Assembly: GCA_907163375.1 (NCBI GenBank) | Contig: CAJQUW010006804.1 | Location: 186,001 to 250,000, forward strand | Reading direction: 5' to 3' | DNA: 64,000 nt | DNA from: Prostheceraeus crozeri | Taxonomy: Eukaryota > Platyhelminthes > Polycladida > Euryleptidae | The notes under the pieces: generated by a model | What the model was told of the DNA's origin: nothing | What the model saw: only the letters and a program-made list of their open reading frames with translations | The model's database searches: none | Program-made: the position numbers and the translations under genes | Shown: positions 1 to 11,119 of the stretch, one piece after another | Layout: each line of letters starts with the position of its first letter | Numbering within the stretch: position 1 is the stretch's first letter

Positions 1-1639
1 GCGAGTTTAATAGAGTGGTGCAGCAGAAATGTTGCCACATTTTTCTGCCAAACTGACATCATTTCCTCGATGCATGAGTTGTATGAATCATAGATATCGG
101 ACCGCATAACCATTTTTTTCTGAAAGCATTTCTTAACAATTGGCAAACAGAATTTCATTGTCTAATTGGTTAGTCGATTTATCACAGACTCATAACGCTA
201 TCATATATTTCTATCGGAGATTGCTGCATTTAGACAGAAATTTGGAAACTTTCTTTGTCAACTTACATGAATGTTGCCTATCTCTCTGTTGTGCCATCTA
301 TCCTTTTTGTAGCTAGCTTCATGATTGACTTTCAATGGCTGTTGTCATTATTCAGGGAATGTACTTCTATGACAAAATAATCAATTAGAGTACGTCTGTA
401 ATTGTTTTATCTTTCGACAATGGCAATTGTAAAACCCTTCTACTTAGATATCAGCAGTTCAGACAGGTCTTCTGTAGTCTTCGAAATGATCATCTGTCCG
501 CTATGTATCAACGAACAAAGTTAAAGGACTTTAACTTAAATGTTTAATGTTAAATGTTTGAAACTCATTCGTTTTGGATTTATTTGTTGAAGTGTTAAGT
601 ATAGATTCCAGGTAGAGTTTTAGCAGTTACATAGAAGTCAGCCAAGTGTGTAGCATCCCACTTACAAAGAATTTGCATTTGTCATACTTCTCAGTCTCAT
701 AACTGTGCACCCTGGGATGTGACTTCTTATACCGTTACTGTGCGACCAGTGGACGCCACTGTGCAACAATTAACATTCACAATGCATTAAATTTTTGACT
801 TTTTTCATAGGTTTGATTGTATCGGATAAGCATTCATTTATTCATTTTTGTTGTTGTCTTTTCCTTCTCGGTCAAAGCAACCTTTCAAATTCCATTAACT
901 TAATTCACATTCCCGCGGTCTTAGCCCAAAATCAGTTTAGATAAGGGAATCACTTTTTATAATTAGATAAAATGCGTGCGTTTATCATGAAAGGAAAATT
1001 TATCTAAACACATTTAAACTTCTTCCTTGCATTTTGAAATCGTCTCAAAATTTTGTGGTAAGGAAATTAGTAAACTGTTGCCTTCATTATGCACTTGGGC
1101 TGCAAGTGACACCTCATAAAAAACTTTATTAAAATTGTTATTGTTGTTTCCTGCTGAGGATAAACCGAATTTCATAATTCTTCTCAGCATGGTTCTTTCA
1201 TTATACTTTCAATATTTCGAAATTACACATCCGTAAAACGTTATCGACCTCTGACTGTTGGGCCTAATTATATGAGTTGAACGTTATCGTGGCATACGCA
1301 ATCGTTGCATCCAAGTTCATTATCGTTATTGTACTTTTTGATGACTGAAAACTGGGAATGACTACGAGTCAGACTTTTTGTACGTTTAATAATTCTCATC
1401 AAGTTTCTATCTACGACGGTTATCTGATATATTAATGGATGTCAGGAAAACATTCATGGCGATGCGTCTCATGCTCCTTAACTTTGACAAGCTACTTCTG
1501 TGTCTTCTATTTTCTCAACTTATTCTGAAATAACACCGCTGGTCAAAGACAGATGGAAGATATAAGTTTTTTATATTCAGTATATACTGCATATGCTTCA
1601 AGCCAGTGTGAAAATTGTAAACCAAAAACATTTGAGCTC
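1..1639. other. No gene recognised
   Basis: AT-rich sequence without a convincing coding stretch on either strand. The lower-numbered side of the adjacent Penelope-like relic should carry its endonuclease part on the minus strand. I could not find a credible GIY-YIG motif here, so that part is either lost or too decayed to see. Confidence 0.5.
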
Positions 1640-2800
1640 AGTTCAAAAATGACTATGGCAAATCCAATTTTCCACAGGTTTTATTGGCCAACAGCGGCAT
1701 TTGCCATACAGCAAATCTAGTTTAACAACGACAGATGACGTCTTATCGTGGTGATTTCAAGTCAATATCAGAAATTTCGAAAATAGAAAATTCGATAAAC
1801 TCATCAAGAGATTTGAGAAAGCTCAGACAATTATCTGCTGATCGCTATTCTCACAAATGACCAGACAGTCATCAACGTATCACTGATAAAGTAACGGAGA
1901 CTGACCGTCATACTTATTGAACTGAGACTCAATCATATCCATAGCAGCCATGGCAAGGCCAAGTCTGGATCCCATCGACATGCCATCAATCTGATCGTAC
2001 AAATCATTGTTGAAGATGAATAGAATGTTCGAACAAGCTATCTCAAGTAAAGACTCAAGGGCCTCACGTTTCAGCGGAAAATGGGCAAAATTAACCATGA
2101 ACGCGATGCAGTAATTGTTTTCTTAACAGGAATGTTTGTGAAGAGACTATTAACATCGTAGCTGCATAGATGATGCTCTTAAATAGTAGCGATGGAAAAG
2201 TTTTTCGACTTCTCTACTAACTGAAAAGCATCTTCTAGGGAATGCTTCCTAGGAAAATACTTTTTTTAAAGAGAGAATCAAGTCACCGATCAAGTTTGGA
2301 AGAGCAAGCATTTCTCATGTTTATTATGGGAAGATACAGTGGATCATCTTTGCTTTTTTGGACCCTTGGAAGTCCATAGAATCTGGAAGTCTGAGATCCA
2401 CTCGGTTTGACAACTTGACAATAGGATCATTAATCAGCGTTTTTCATTTCAGTTTTTGAAGTTTTCTGATGAAACGGTCTTCTTCAACTTATTCCGGTCT
2501 TTGGCAGTGACTTAAATTTTTCAAAAAATTGCCTTTGCTATCTTTGAGAAAACAACTTCCTTTGTCAAAACTATGATATCTTTTTTTGAATCTAGTTTGC
2601 GACTGCGAGCTGTTTTCAGCTGGGCGCGCTAATACTTTGAAATCTTGCGCATTTTGAAGCATGTTTTGAAACACATTCTCATTATGGATAGAATGTCTTC
2701 ACTCATGTTAGCCGAATATATCCGCAGAATATTTCAACGAACCTTCGGGAAGGCACATGGAGACTCATTGAAGGAGAAGATTCATTAGTCACTCTAATGT
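1640..2800 (-). pseudogene. Penelope-like element reverse transcriptase relic
   Basis: Broken minus-strand coding sequence of a Penelope-like retroelement reverse transcriptase, the enzyme that copies element RNA into DNA. Reading from 2800 downward I see RFYGLP followed by a P-L-Y-L-P-I block (2330-2400), then DVNSLFTNIPV (about 2120-2165), then YDQIDGMSMGSRLG (about 1965-2010), and RYVDDCLVICENSDQQI (about 1810-1865). These are the expected blocks in the expected order for the family. The catalytic YVDD is intact, but stops and frame changes separate the blocks, so the gene is dead. The family normally adds a C-terminal GIY-YIG endonuclease; none is visible below 1640. Upstream, the segment 2489-2674 reads as N-terminal Penelope-like sequence but is weaker. 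The family call is from motif recognition and the limits are approximate. Confidence 0.8.
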
Positions 2801-3439
2801 TAATTTTTATTTTCCTTGTGAAGCAACAACAAGTGCAAAAAGTTGAAAGGACTAACATGGCAGGATAAATGCAAAATTACATGCAAGAATTGTCAGGGAG
2901 AAAGGGTTGAGGCGAATGTTCAGATGACACGGTTGTCAGTGAATTCTTAGTTCATGACCACGCGTACTCGAAGCATTAGGAATGAAAACATCTGTAGGAT
3001 CACCGGGCTTGGGCAGTTTATTGTCTTGAACACAATTATGAGGTCCATGAAGATTGACAGCTGCAGAAGTTTAACTTACGCGTTAAATTTAACTTAAAGT
3101 GTTCAAATTATAGACTGATCTTCTAAACAATAAATAGTTATAATAATAATAATCAATTTACAGAAAACACGCTCCCGGCGCTTACAGGATTGCGTAAACA
3201 AAAGAGTACACATATCAAATATGACTGAGTAAAAATTTCCGACAAAATTGACAATTATATTCTAATATTGATCGTACAAATGCTTTATAAGCACGAATCA
3301 AGCAGTCTTCATTGTTAGACAGACACAAATCCTTTCAAGATGACATAAGCTCGAGAATAAACTTTTAAAGAAATTTTGCTGCAATGAGAATTACATTTCG
3401 CATCTGTTGAAGTTGGAATACCCAAATTAGTTACGCAAT
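2801..3439. other. No gene recognised; short TAA microsatellite
   Basis: Non-coding AT-rich sequence. About 3140-3153 is a short run of TAA/AAT triplets. Nothing else is supported. Confidence 0.5.
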
Positions 3440-4370
3440 GAATATTTTCTAGAAGAGTATCACTAAAACTTTAAGTTCTGCCACTATCGCACATTTTGCC
3501 AACTGAAACACGCAGTATTTGCTTGATGCAATCTGCAGTTGCCAGGTATTACACCAAATTCTTAAAATTATATAGACCCTTAACAAATGATGGGATATTG
3601 ATGGTATTGCAGACATGACATATTTTTCAATCATCCGTTAAGTACTTTAGTTGTTGTTCCTTCGCCAATGCACTGGGTTATATAATTTATGCAAGTGATA
3701 AACAATACTGGGCCAAGGGTAGTACCTTGTGGCACTGCACTCAGAACGGATGTTGGTTTACAAGAAAGCAGAAACTGACTCATTTATGAGAACAGATTGA
3801 AACCTGTTTGTAAGAAAAGATGTGATCCAATGTAGTTGCACGCATTGCATTCCGCATGCTTTTAACTTCAGAAGTAATTCGCGGTGAATAACAAGTCAAA
3901 GGCTTTTGCAATATCAATGTAGACTAAAACAATTCTTTGTTTTTCGCACAATGCTGATATCCAATCAAATAGTGTGGCTGAGGATCTCTATGCTAGAAAT
4001 CCGTGTTGATTCTCATAGAAATCAGCACATGTAGGCTACTTTCAATAATAAATTTTACAAATTTATTATTTTATACATTTCATTACTAAACAAAAGATAA
4101 AAGATGTTGAGGAAATAGGACGAGGGTTTGCAGGTGAAGATGATCGACCCCTTCCTTTGTAAAAGCTTTAGTCAATACTTTAGAAAGTGAGGACAAGATA
4201 TAAGATATGCTTCATACAATGTACAATAGTGCCATGAAAGTCGCACACATTATCATTTACATTAGATGCACTTGAATCCACACTTTGCTTGCAGCATTGA
4301 AATAAGTCATATAGTTCTAACCTTTCCATCGGTCATTTACATCTCAAATGAGTTCCCTGTCGATACCGCA
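3440..4370 (-). pseudogene. Non-LTR retrotransposon reverse transcriptase relic
   Basis: Minus-strand remnant of a LINE-type reverse transcriptase. In order from 4370 downward: a PRPISSTS block (about 4090-4125), a NQHGF-like block near 4000, YIDIAKAFD (about 3905-3935, one of the catalytic aspartate regions), a W-I-T-S-F-L-T-N-R block (about 3800-3830), VPQGTTLGPVLF (about 3697-3735), and after a gap a thumb-like stretch in 3449-3634 with a W..NTWQLQIASSKY pattern. The order matches the fingers-palm-thumb layout of non-LTR elements. Several frame changes and stops break it, and the second catalytic block (F/YADD) is not visible. The clade is uncertain; jockey/CR1/RTE-like is my best reading. 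No endonuclease part is seen upstream. Confidence 0.78.
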
Positions 4371-4534
4371 AACTTAAATTATTCTACATTTGGTCAACTT
4401 CAGATGAACTATTTATTCATGTGAATAATATTTTAGTGGTGCAAGTTAGTGAAATGCTAATTGCAAATCAAAAATTTACCCGGGCATGGTTGTAACTTTA
4501 AATAAATAGCTGTATCGATATTGAGAGATGCGAA

Positions 4535-4602
4535 CTAGGCCTGCTGATGATTCTTGATATTGGATGAAATGGCAGCTATTCAGATCTGTTCTCATTTTCC
4601 AA
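4535..4602 (+). repeat. Dispersed repeat shared with 10513-10585
   Basis: This segment matches the reverse complement of 10513-10585 at most positions, with the shared core CTGATGATTC...TTGGATGAAA followed by GCAGCTATTC. It resembles conserved tails of LINEs or SINEs, but I cannot assign a family. It lies between two element relics and is not obviously part of either. Confidence 0.5.
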
Positions 4603-5242
4603 CTAAAGATTCAGCTCAATATTTGATTATTCTTTTCACAATATTTTAGTACGCACAAATACCATTTTTCCGTTATGTTGACAGATTTTTAAACAGGTCC
4701 GTTCATAAATAGGCCGGCCAAGTCGCGGCCTCTTGTATCGGGAATATGCACTCGGCCCGTGATTGATCTGTTAGCGATACACATAGGATAACCGTGTTTT
4801 CTCGAATATAACGATGTTGTTAAACGTTGCTGTGACATCGCATTGCGTAGATAGTTTTTCAAATACTTCATCATAGAAAACGTTCTTTCTGGCGTCGCTG
4901 TTGATACTGGTATTGTCGTAAACACTGATATCAGTTGTTGACTATTTCGTAAGTCACCTATCAAATTCTGCTCTCAATATAGCTTCACTATCATCCGGCA
5001 AATGATCTTGATAGAAGTTAATTACAGCGCTTAAGTCATCATAATTAGATAAATACCGAGGAATGACGCACATTAATTTCTGAAGAATTTCACGATGCAT
5101 GACAAATTTGCTATGAAATTCAGAGATAACAAAGTCTTGAGGAAAGAAAGCATTTTTCCTGTAGTACTCTTCAGCACTGTCTGATGGTGATTCTCTGTGT
5201 GTTTGTATACAAATAATTCTGGGCTTTTCTATAGAATTACTA

Positions 5243-6441
5243 TACAGGGTCAGGCATAATTCTGGAGACATAGGGAATATACTTTGAATCCGACATACAT
5301 AATTTTCAATGAGAATCTCTCCATTTTTATGCAAGTTTGATGTACCATACACATTTCTATGAGGCATTTATTCAACTACAATTAAATTTCAGCCGTACAG
5401 ATGATTCAATTATGCATATACCTATGCAAGATATTGATTGATAACTATTCAACATCAAGACTTCATTCATTCATGTACTCAGCATAAAAAGCATCGCCTC
5501 ATTACCATGAAGAGCTTTACAACGCAGCTATGACGCTGTCGAAAGAAGAACGCATTGATGTCGTTTTGCATTCCGCTATCAGGAGCTCCGAGCTATAGCA
5601 AATGATTTCAATCGTCGACATCCCGGAAGACCATCAATTACACACAGCGCCGTTGGAAATATGACAGTTAAATTTAAGGAAGCTGGAAGTATCGAAGACC
5701 GTGAAAGAAGTGGAGGACATCACTATGTGACACATTAAGCGTCAAAGATTTCAATTCTAGCTGCGGTTTCCAAAAGTTCTCACGAAAGCTCTCGTCGTCT
5801 ATCACAAGATTCGGAAGTCTACTTACGAATGCTCCAAGAGGAAATTATACCATCACTAGTAAATGTTGACGGAGAAGTTCCTGAATTCTTCCAGCAGAAC
5901 GAAGCGAGCGCCACCTCATTATGGAATATCTGTCAGAGCTTGGTTGAACCAGCAGTTCTCAAAGCGGTAGATAGGAAGGCGTGGACCTGTCGAGTGGCCA
6001 TCTCGTTCACCCTATTAGTCACCTCTCGACTTTTACTTGCGTGGTCATCTGAAATCCTTAGTATATGCCCTTGTTAAGAAGATCAAAGATCTGGATCATT
6101 TGCAAGAATGACTGCATTTCGTCGGATGTTTTGAGACGTGTAGGTATGAGGGGAAGAATCGTCTCCTGCTGTGTGTACAACAGAACGGCTCCCACATAGC
6201 CTTTCTTTCTTTTCCTTGTGTCTTGTTGATTACTAATTTCTACTTAAATAAATTGTTTTCATTTTAATCTAGATCCAAGTAAAAGCTGATGTAGTTCGTA
6301 GTAGCTATTTTCGCAAAGTAAAATGCCTATTGCATGTATTTACCCACTTCAGCAGTGAAAAAAGAGTGACTCTTTTTTAACTCTCAGAGTAATGTGCATA
6401 GCAACTTTTCCTGTGTCTCCAGAATTTTGCCTCACCCTGTA
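5243..6441 (+). mobile_element. Mariner-type DNA transposon with 30-bp inverted ends
   Basis: The ends are clear: 5241-5270 and the reverse complement of 6414-6443 agree at 28 of 30 positions and begin TATACAGGGT, which includes the TA target duplication typical of Tc1/mariner elements. The element is about 1.2 kb, shorter than the roughly 1.7 kb of its relative at 14741-16512, because the middle of the transposase gene is missing. It sits inside a hAT transposase relic. Confidence 0.88.
5530..6199 (+). pseudogene. Mariner-type transposase, internally deleted
   Basis: The start codon at 5530 opens TLSKEERIDVVLHSA, followed after a frame change by a helix-turn-helix region with FNRRHPGRPSI and F-K-E-A-G-S-I-E-D-R-E-R-S-G-G, the usual N-terminal DNA-binding pattern. 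The catalytic core is largely missing. Reading resumes near 5890 with a degraded FFQQ-E-A-x-A box where FQQDGAPPH is expected; in another frame PPHYGISVRAWL is visible. Then come RRGPVEWPSRSPY and SPLDFYLRGHLKSLVYA (about 5970-6070), the region of the third catalytic residue. At least two frame changes and several stops are present. It is inactive; mobilisation in trans through the intact ends is possible in principle. Confidence 0.82.
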
Positions 6442-6554
6442 TATTTCTTCTGCAGACTGAAATATTGATCTGAACTGATCTTCACATCTACTTCTCTGGT
6501 TGTTTCACCAATGTTTTGCATAGAATCAACAAGATCAATATTCATTGTCTGTAA

Positions 6555-6625
6555 CATTCTAGAAAGATGCACTGTCTTTTGTACAGTCTAGAAGTTCTAG
6601 AAGAGTCTAGAAGAACTCGTACAAA
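6555..6625. repeat. Short TCTAGAAG-rich direct repeats
   Basis: Four or more imperfect copies of a TCTAGAAG / TTCTAGAAGA motif within about 65 bp. A small simple repeat next to the hAT relic, with no further function visible. Confidence 0.55.
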
Positions 6626-7149
6626 TAAGATTTAACACCGTCAAGTTCACACCGAAGGGGTGGGGGCTCGAGCACGGTAACCCCCTAAATTCGATCTTCA
6701 TTAGAAGATCATCGTTGGGCATAGAAGGAAAACATTTACATGCAAAAAATTGAAAATTTACATTGCATAAAGGGTAATAAGATATAATGAGTAAGAAATA
6801 AAGATGAGTAAGAGAAGATGAATAGAAATGTGAGTATGAGACAGATATTATTGGGCTACAGTTTACCAACAGCAAGGACAATAGAAATTGACTGTGATCT
6901 GACTAGAAGGAAAAGGGATTAAAGAAAGAGGATGAGGAAATGAAGCGATGTGGATAATGATAAAGTGATGCAGCATGATACAAAATGTTATGCATCAATA
7001 TATAAAAAGAAAATCTACCAGTCAGATTTACCATGGATCTTCGGGTTTAATTTGTTGATCAAGCTTCTCGTAGACGTAGGTTAGCTTCATCCGAATCATG
7101 GGTTAGAATTGATGTTGAAAAAAGTGTTGATTGACAATTTTGAAGATGT

Positions 7150-7890
7150 TTCTACATTGATGAGGTGGAATTTGTGAAAAGTTCTCTGTATCTGATGTGG
7201 AGTGTTCTTGTGGTGCTTCCAATGTAGATTTTCTTACAGGTATCGAATGCTAGTTTATACACTACGTCTTTCCGATAGCAAATTGATTTATCCGTAATGC
7301 GGCAATTTTGTAAAGAGCAAATTTGAACTGTTTTTCTATTTTTCAAGACACTTCTCAATGCTATATTTTTTCTTGTCAATCTGATGTTCACATTTTCTCG
7401 GCAGAAACGTTTTTTAGTTGATTATCAATTTTGTTAGAAACATGTGGGAATGGAAAATATAAGAGGTCAGTATGTCTTTGTTTCTGCTTTTTTCGCGATG
7501 TGTTGGCCTTTCTTATCATTTGATTAGGATAATTGTGTTGACGGAGTATTTCGTTGAATTCGTTCTCATATTTTCTTAAAGCTGGTAAATCTGTACATCT
7601 ATTTATTATTCGCGACTTTTAATTAATGATAAAATTTTGTTTTGGGTATATGGAAGTCATAATGCACAAAACTGCTTTTCTTTGCAGACTTTTTGAGGAA
7701 TTCGAACTGCGGACGATCATGTAAATTAATTGTAGCAGTAAAATCAAGGAGACTTATACTACGAGTATTATCATCATTCAATTTCAGAATGGATACTGGG
7801 GTGCTGAGCATTCAGATGCTCTGGTATCAAACAGGCATCCTCTTTGTCTTTCGCAAGTGCAAAGCAATAGTCTACATAGCGTTTAAATAA
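7150..7890 (-). pseudogene. Penelope-like element relic: RT C-terminus plus GIY-YIG endonuclease
   Basis: Minus-strand remnant covering the C-terminal part of a Penelope-like polyprotein. At 7851-7885 it reads KRYVDYCFALAKDKEDA, the palm motif with YVDD changed to YVDY, so a catalytic aspartate is lost. Then LNAQHPSIHSEIE, a S-L-L-D-F strand (about 7740), and thumb/linker sequence with ENEFNEILRQHNYPNQMI (about 7520-7580). The endonuclease follows at 7152-7391: V-V-Y-K-L-A-F-D-T-C-K-K, then IYIGSTTRTLHIRYRELF, which is the GIY-YIG signature with its conserved arginines. It is the best preserved Penelope-like copy here but still has several stops and frame changes. It is distinct from the relic at 1640-2800, which keeps YVDD. 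Confidence 0.85.
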
Positions 7891-10512
7891 AGGCGTTCAA
7901 TGACAATGGTTTCATAATAAAACTCGCGAAAGCATCTTTATTGAAAAATTGAGGTGCGGCTTTTAATTGAGGGCGGATTGTGTCCGAGGACGGGTTCTAT
8001 TCGAGAAAATATGGTGCCGTATTATGTATACATACATGGTTGACTTTTCTCGATGTATAATATTTGAATCGATAAACTGATGACTTTGAGTTAGATTTCC
8101 GTTATAACCTAAAAATGGTTTGCAATATATCATTCTTCGCAGTAGATGAAATACTGTTCAGAAAGATAGATATGAACACCTGAAATTGACGCTGACGGGG
8201 TGATGTTTTTGACGTTTCAACAAAGTACTGACCACTTCTACTGAACCGATGTGGGATGAGCACATGAAGTGGATGGTTCGTCATTAATTCTGCTGATCGG
8301 AAGAGTTTACTCGCTCGTCTCATATGGCGGTTGTTGACGTCTTAAAAAATCACAATTGCAATCTTGACCGTGAATGATACGATGACATATATTCGAAAAG
8401 TATCGAAGTTGTCCTGCATCGATGCATCCTTTTAAATTTGGTCATCGATATCCATAATTCTGAAACTTCGAAGATGTTTGGATGTTCAAATGCAAGAAAT
8501 ACTTTAATTCTATAATCTATGCTGATAGGGCTGTATTATTTTATCGCTCTGTTTTTGTATCTCGAAGAGGGCTGCTGTTTTTCCGCATGATTTGTGCGCA
8601 TACTGTGTGTCTCAAAACATTTCACATGAGATGCCTTTGTCATTATATATCATATTCAAACACATAAAGAATCATATTGCAGATAAACATATCATTGAAT
8701 TTCTATCCAAGCAATTTACCCCATAATTATGAAACAAATCAACTTTTTTTTAAAAAAATCTTTCTGTTCGTCTTGATGATTTTTTGATGGAATTTCATAC
8801 ATATCATTTCTATTGGATCACTGACCTTTAGGAGGCGCATTGAAGTGCGTTGTGAATAATAACAGAGGATTTAAGATAGAATTAATAGGAGCATTGACTT
8901 AGGAAGCTGCAGTTCATGACTCCCTGCAAGAAAAATGCTATCGGGCCTTGACGCCCTTGCCACCACTTGCTTAAACTGTTGTCAAGAATTTCTCTAATCT
9001 TTACCGCGTAATGGGAAGAATCCCATCATGCTGGCAATGCTTCCTTTTGTTACGGGAGAAGTAAAGAACAAAGTGCTCATTCAAGATATGGCAGTATGCA
9101 TCACCAGACATCCTTTATTTAGAGATCTCAAGCCCAATATGGACCACTCTATCAGATGGCTACCCAAACTGTAATGTCCTAATTGTCATTTTCATTGAGA
9201 ATTCTCAGCTGACCATTAGTAGTGTTGTGCTTGTGCATGTTTCTCGTCAGATACAGAAAAAATGTACTCATGTTATTCAATTATTTACTGGCTACCCGCT
9301 ATCAAATAACTCACACGTCGCTCCTGAGAAGAAGCTCCTTTAAGAAAACAGACATACAATTCAAACTTAGCATTGCGATGTTAAAAGTCGATGAATAATC
9401 GCAAGCGAATTGTACTAAAACTTTTGAAACACCCGTCATGTGTAAAAGGCCAACTTACAAGTCTGCATGTTGTTGGTGTTGCCAGATTATTGGCATTGAA
9501 ATATGTTCTGGATGATTAACCTGTAAGAAATGGATATAAATACAATACACTGAAGAAAATATTTAATTGAAGAACAGAATGTACTTTAGATAATGACGCG
9601 CCTGTTTTACATACAAGCACGAATTTTGCTACGGAGAATTCCTGCCAGGTCTCACTGATTCCCTTGAAGATTAAGATAATTAGAATTGTACGGAAGTTGA
9701 AGTCGAACTCTGTCAAATTCAATACTGCCGCAATGCAGATTTGGAGGCGGTATTCGGAAAGCCATTTCGGCTCGCAGACTTCAGTTACACGTTCCAACTT
9801 GAAAACGGATCCTTTTCGTTTTTATAATAATTTGAGTGAACAGCCGGATTTCACGCTTCAAAGTATATTATACGCAAATACGCATGAAATTTGCTTCAGG
9901 TGAAGACAAGCATTCCCTCTTGATTAACTTTCTTACCATCATTTCCACATGGCCAACTAGTTAGTGCGAACAGCGCCGCTCGCAGTCTAAGGCGGTCACA
10001 GCGCACGAGTGGACGATAGTGTGTGCCCATGGGGAATTCCACAGAGAATCAACTGAGCGTCTCTTGGTCTGAGCTGTCAGTGCGAAGGTATTAATAAATG
10101 GAAAGCGGATTGTGGCCAAATCCTGGGCAATGAAATGATTCCCTTGTCTGATTATTTGAAGTAGAAGACTAATATCGTCATCCTTCAATAGTTGCTTAAA
10201 CAGGTTGAAGACAAATCGAATACTGAAGAGACAGCAGACTGATGAGTGTGCTATTCTACATATTGGTACTCTACATAGAAGTCCGAAAAGTTGACATCAG
10301 ACATAAATTATGCAGGTTTATGAAGGCCTCTCACTGAAGCTAGACAAAAAGAAACATGCTAATTTTCTTACGCACACATTATCAAAATGAATGATATATT
10401 CGTTAAAGTGTATGTAGTCCATCCATTGGAGCTGAGAATGATAATACAAGTTTTATATCTAAACAACTAAGAAAAAGTCAAAAGACACAGAAACATATTT
10501 AAGGCACTAATC
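7891..10512. other. No gene recognised
   Basis: The part nearest 7890 could hold earlier Penelope-like sequence on the minus strand (an open stretch at 8102-8323 has the right orientation), but I found no diagnostic motif. Open stretches on both strands at 9516-9903 overlap each other and match nothing I know. The rest is featureless AT-rich sequence. Confidence 0.45.
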
Positions 10513-10585
10513 AGTTGATGAAATGAAAACAGACACGAATAGCTGCAGTTTCATCCAACATCAGGAATCATCAGTTGGCCCGGCT
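10513..10585 (-). repeat. Dispersed repeat shared with 4535-4602
   Basis: Inverted relative of 4535-4602. It ends 13 bp before the left end of MITE copy A. Read on the minus strand it contains CTGATGATTCCTGATGTTGG then ATGAAAC and GCAGCTATTC. Confidence 0.5.
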
Positions 10586-10598
10586 CATATCATTTTTA

Positions 10599-11119
10599 GT
10601 CCAACAGCCAGAACGAATTTCAGTAGGGAACGAGACCGAAAATGAGCCTTTCACAGAAAGATTCACACCCTGTTCCTACTACGAATCTGAATGTTGACGA
10701 ATATATATATTATGCTTCTGATCGGCGATGTGTGCGAGAATGTGGTTCAATGTGGATGAAATGGGGTAACATGTTGGTGTTTGCCGGCAGTAGAAGGCTT
10801 GCCAAATCTGAATGTGTCTAGCTTCATAAACAGGCTTCATGAACACGATGAGAGATGACCTGAAGACATTCCGTGTCAAAAATTATGGCTTTAAACTTAG
10901 AAATTTTCATTAATAAGAAAAATCATGGAAGATTTCACTTTTGCCAAACCTGTAATCTGCGTCTTATTGGATTTACTGTTTTTCTTTAATCCTGTCTGAC
11001 AAGAAGAGAAACTAACTAGAACCACGCGCAGATTCGTAGCAGGCATAGGGTGTGCATCATTCTATGAAAGTCTCATTTTCGGCCTCGTTCCCTGCAGAAA
11101 CTCGTTCTGGCTGCCGCAC
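10599..11119. mobile_element. TA-flanked MITE, copy A
   Basis: Non-coding inverted-repeat element of 521 bp. The left end (10599-10690) and the reverse complement of the right end (11027-11119) agree over about 85-90 bp. Shared blocks include CAGCCAGAACGA, GGGAACGAG, CCGAAAATGAG and CTACGAATCTG. Each end is bordered by TA (10597-10598 and 11120-11121), as in Tc1/mariner-related MITEs. Its interior matches copy B (43811-44596), including a stretch around 10720-10870 with GATCGGCGATG and GGCTTGCCAAATCTGAATGTG. The right inverted repeat extends inward to about 10950; the left one is shortened relative to copy B. Confidence 0.85.

Larger units (their letters stand above)
4689..6545 (-). pseudogene. 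hAT-type transposase relic, split by a mariner element
   Basis: Minus-strand remnant of a hAT transposase C-terminal half, the part that carries the dimerisation domain. Block 1 (6443-6545) reads L-S-R-M-L-Q then NIDLVDSMQNIGETTREVD. Block 2 (4955-5240) reads KPRIICIQTHRESPSDSAEE then YYR, with I-P-R-Y-L further on. Block 3 (4689-4964) holds STATPERTFSMMKYLKNYLR followed by a Q-Q-R-L motif, the classic hAT dimerisation signature. Blocks 2 and 3 are in different frames. Between blocks 1 and 2 lies a complete TA-flanked mariner-type element (5243-6441), so the hAT copy is the older of the two. It resembles the ZMYM / 'repressor of inhibitor of protein kinase' type of hAT transposase. The N-terminal zinc finger and catalytic aspartates were not found. 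Confidence 0.8.
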
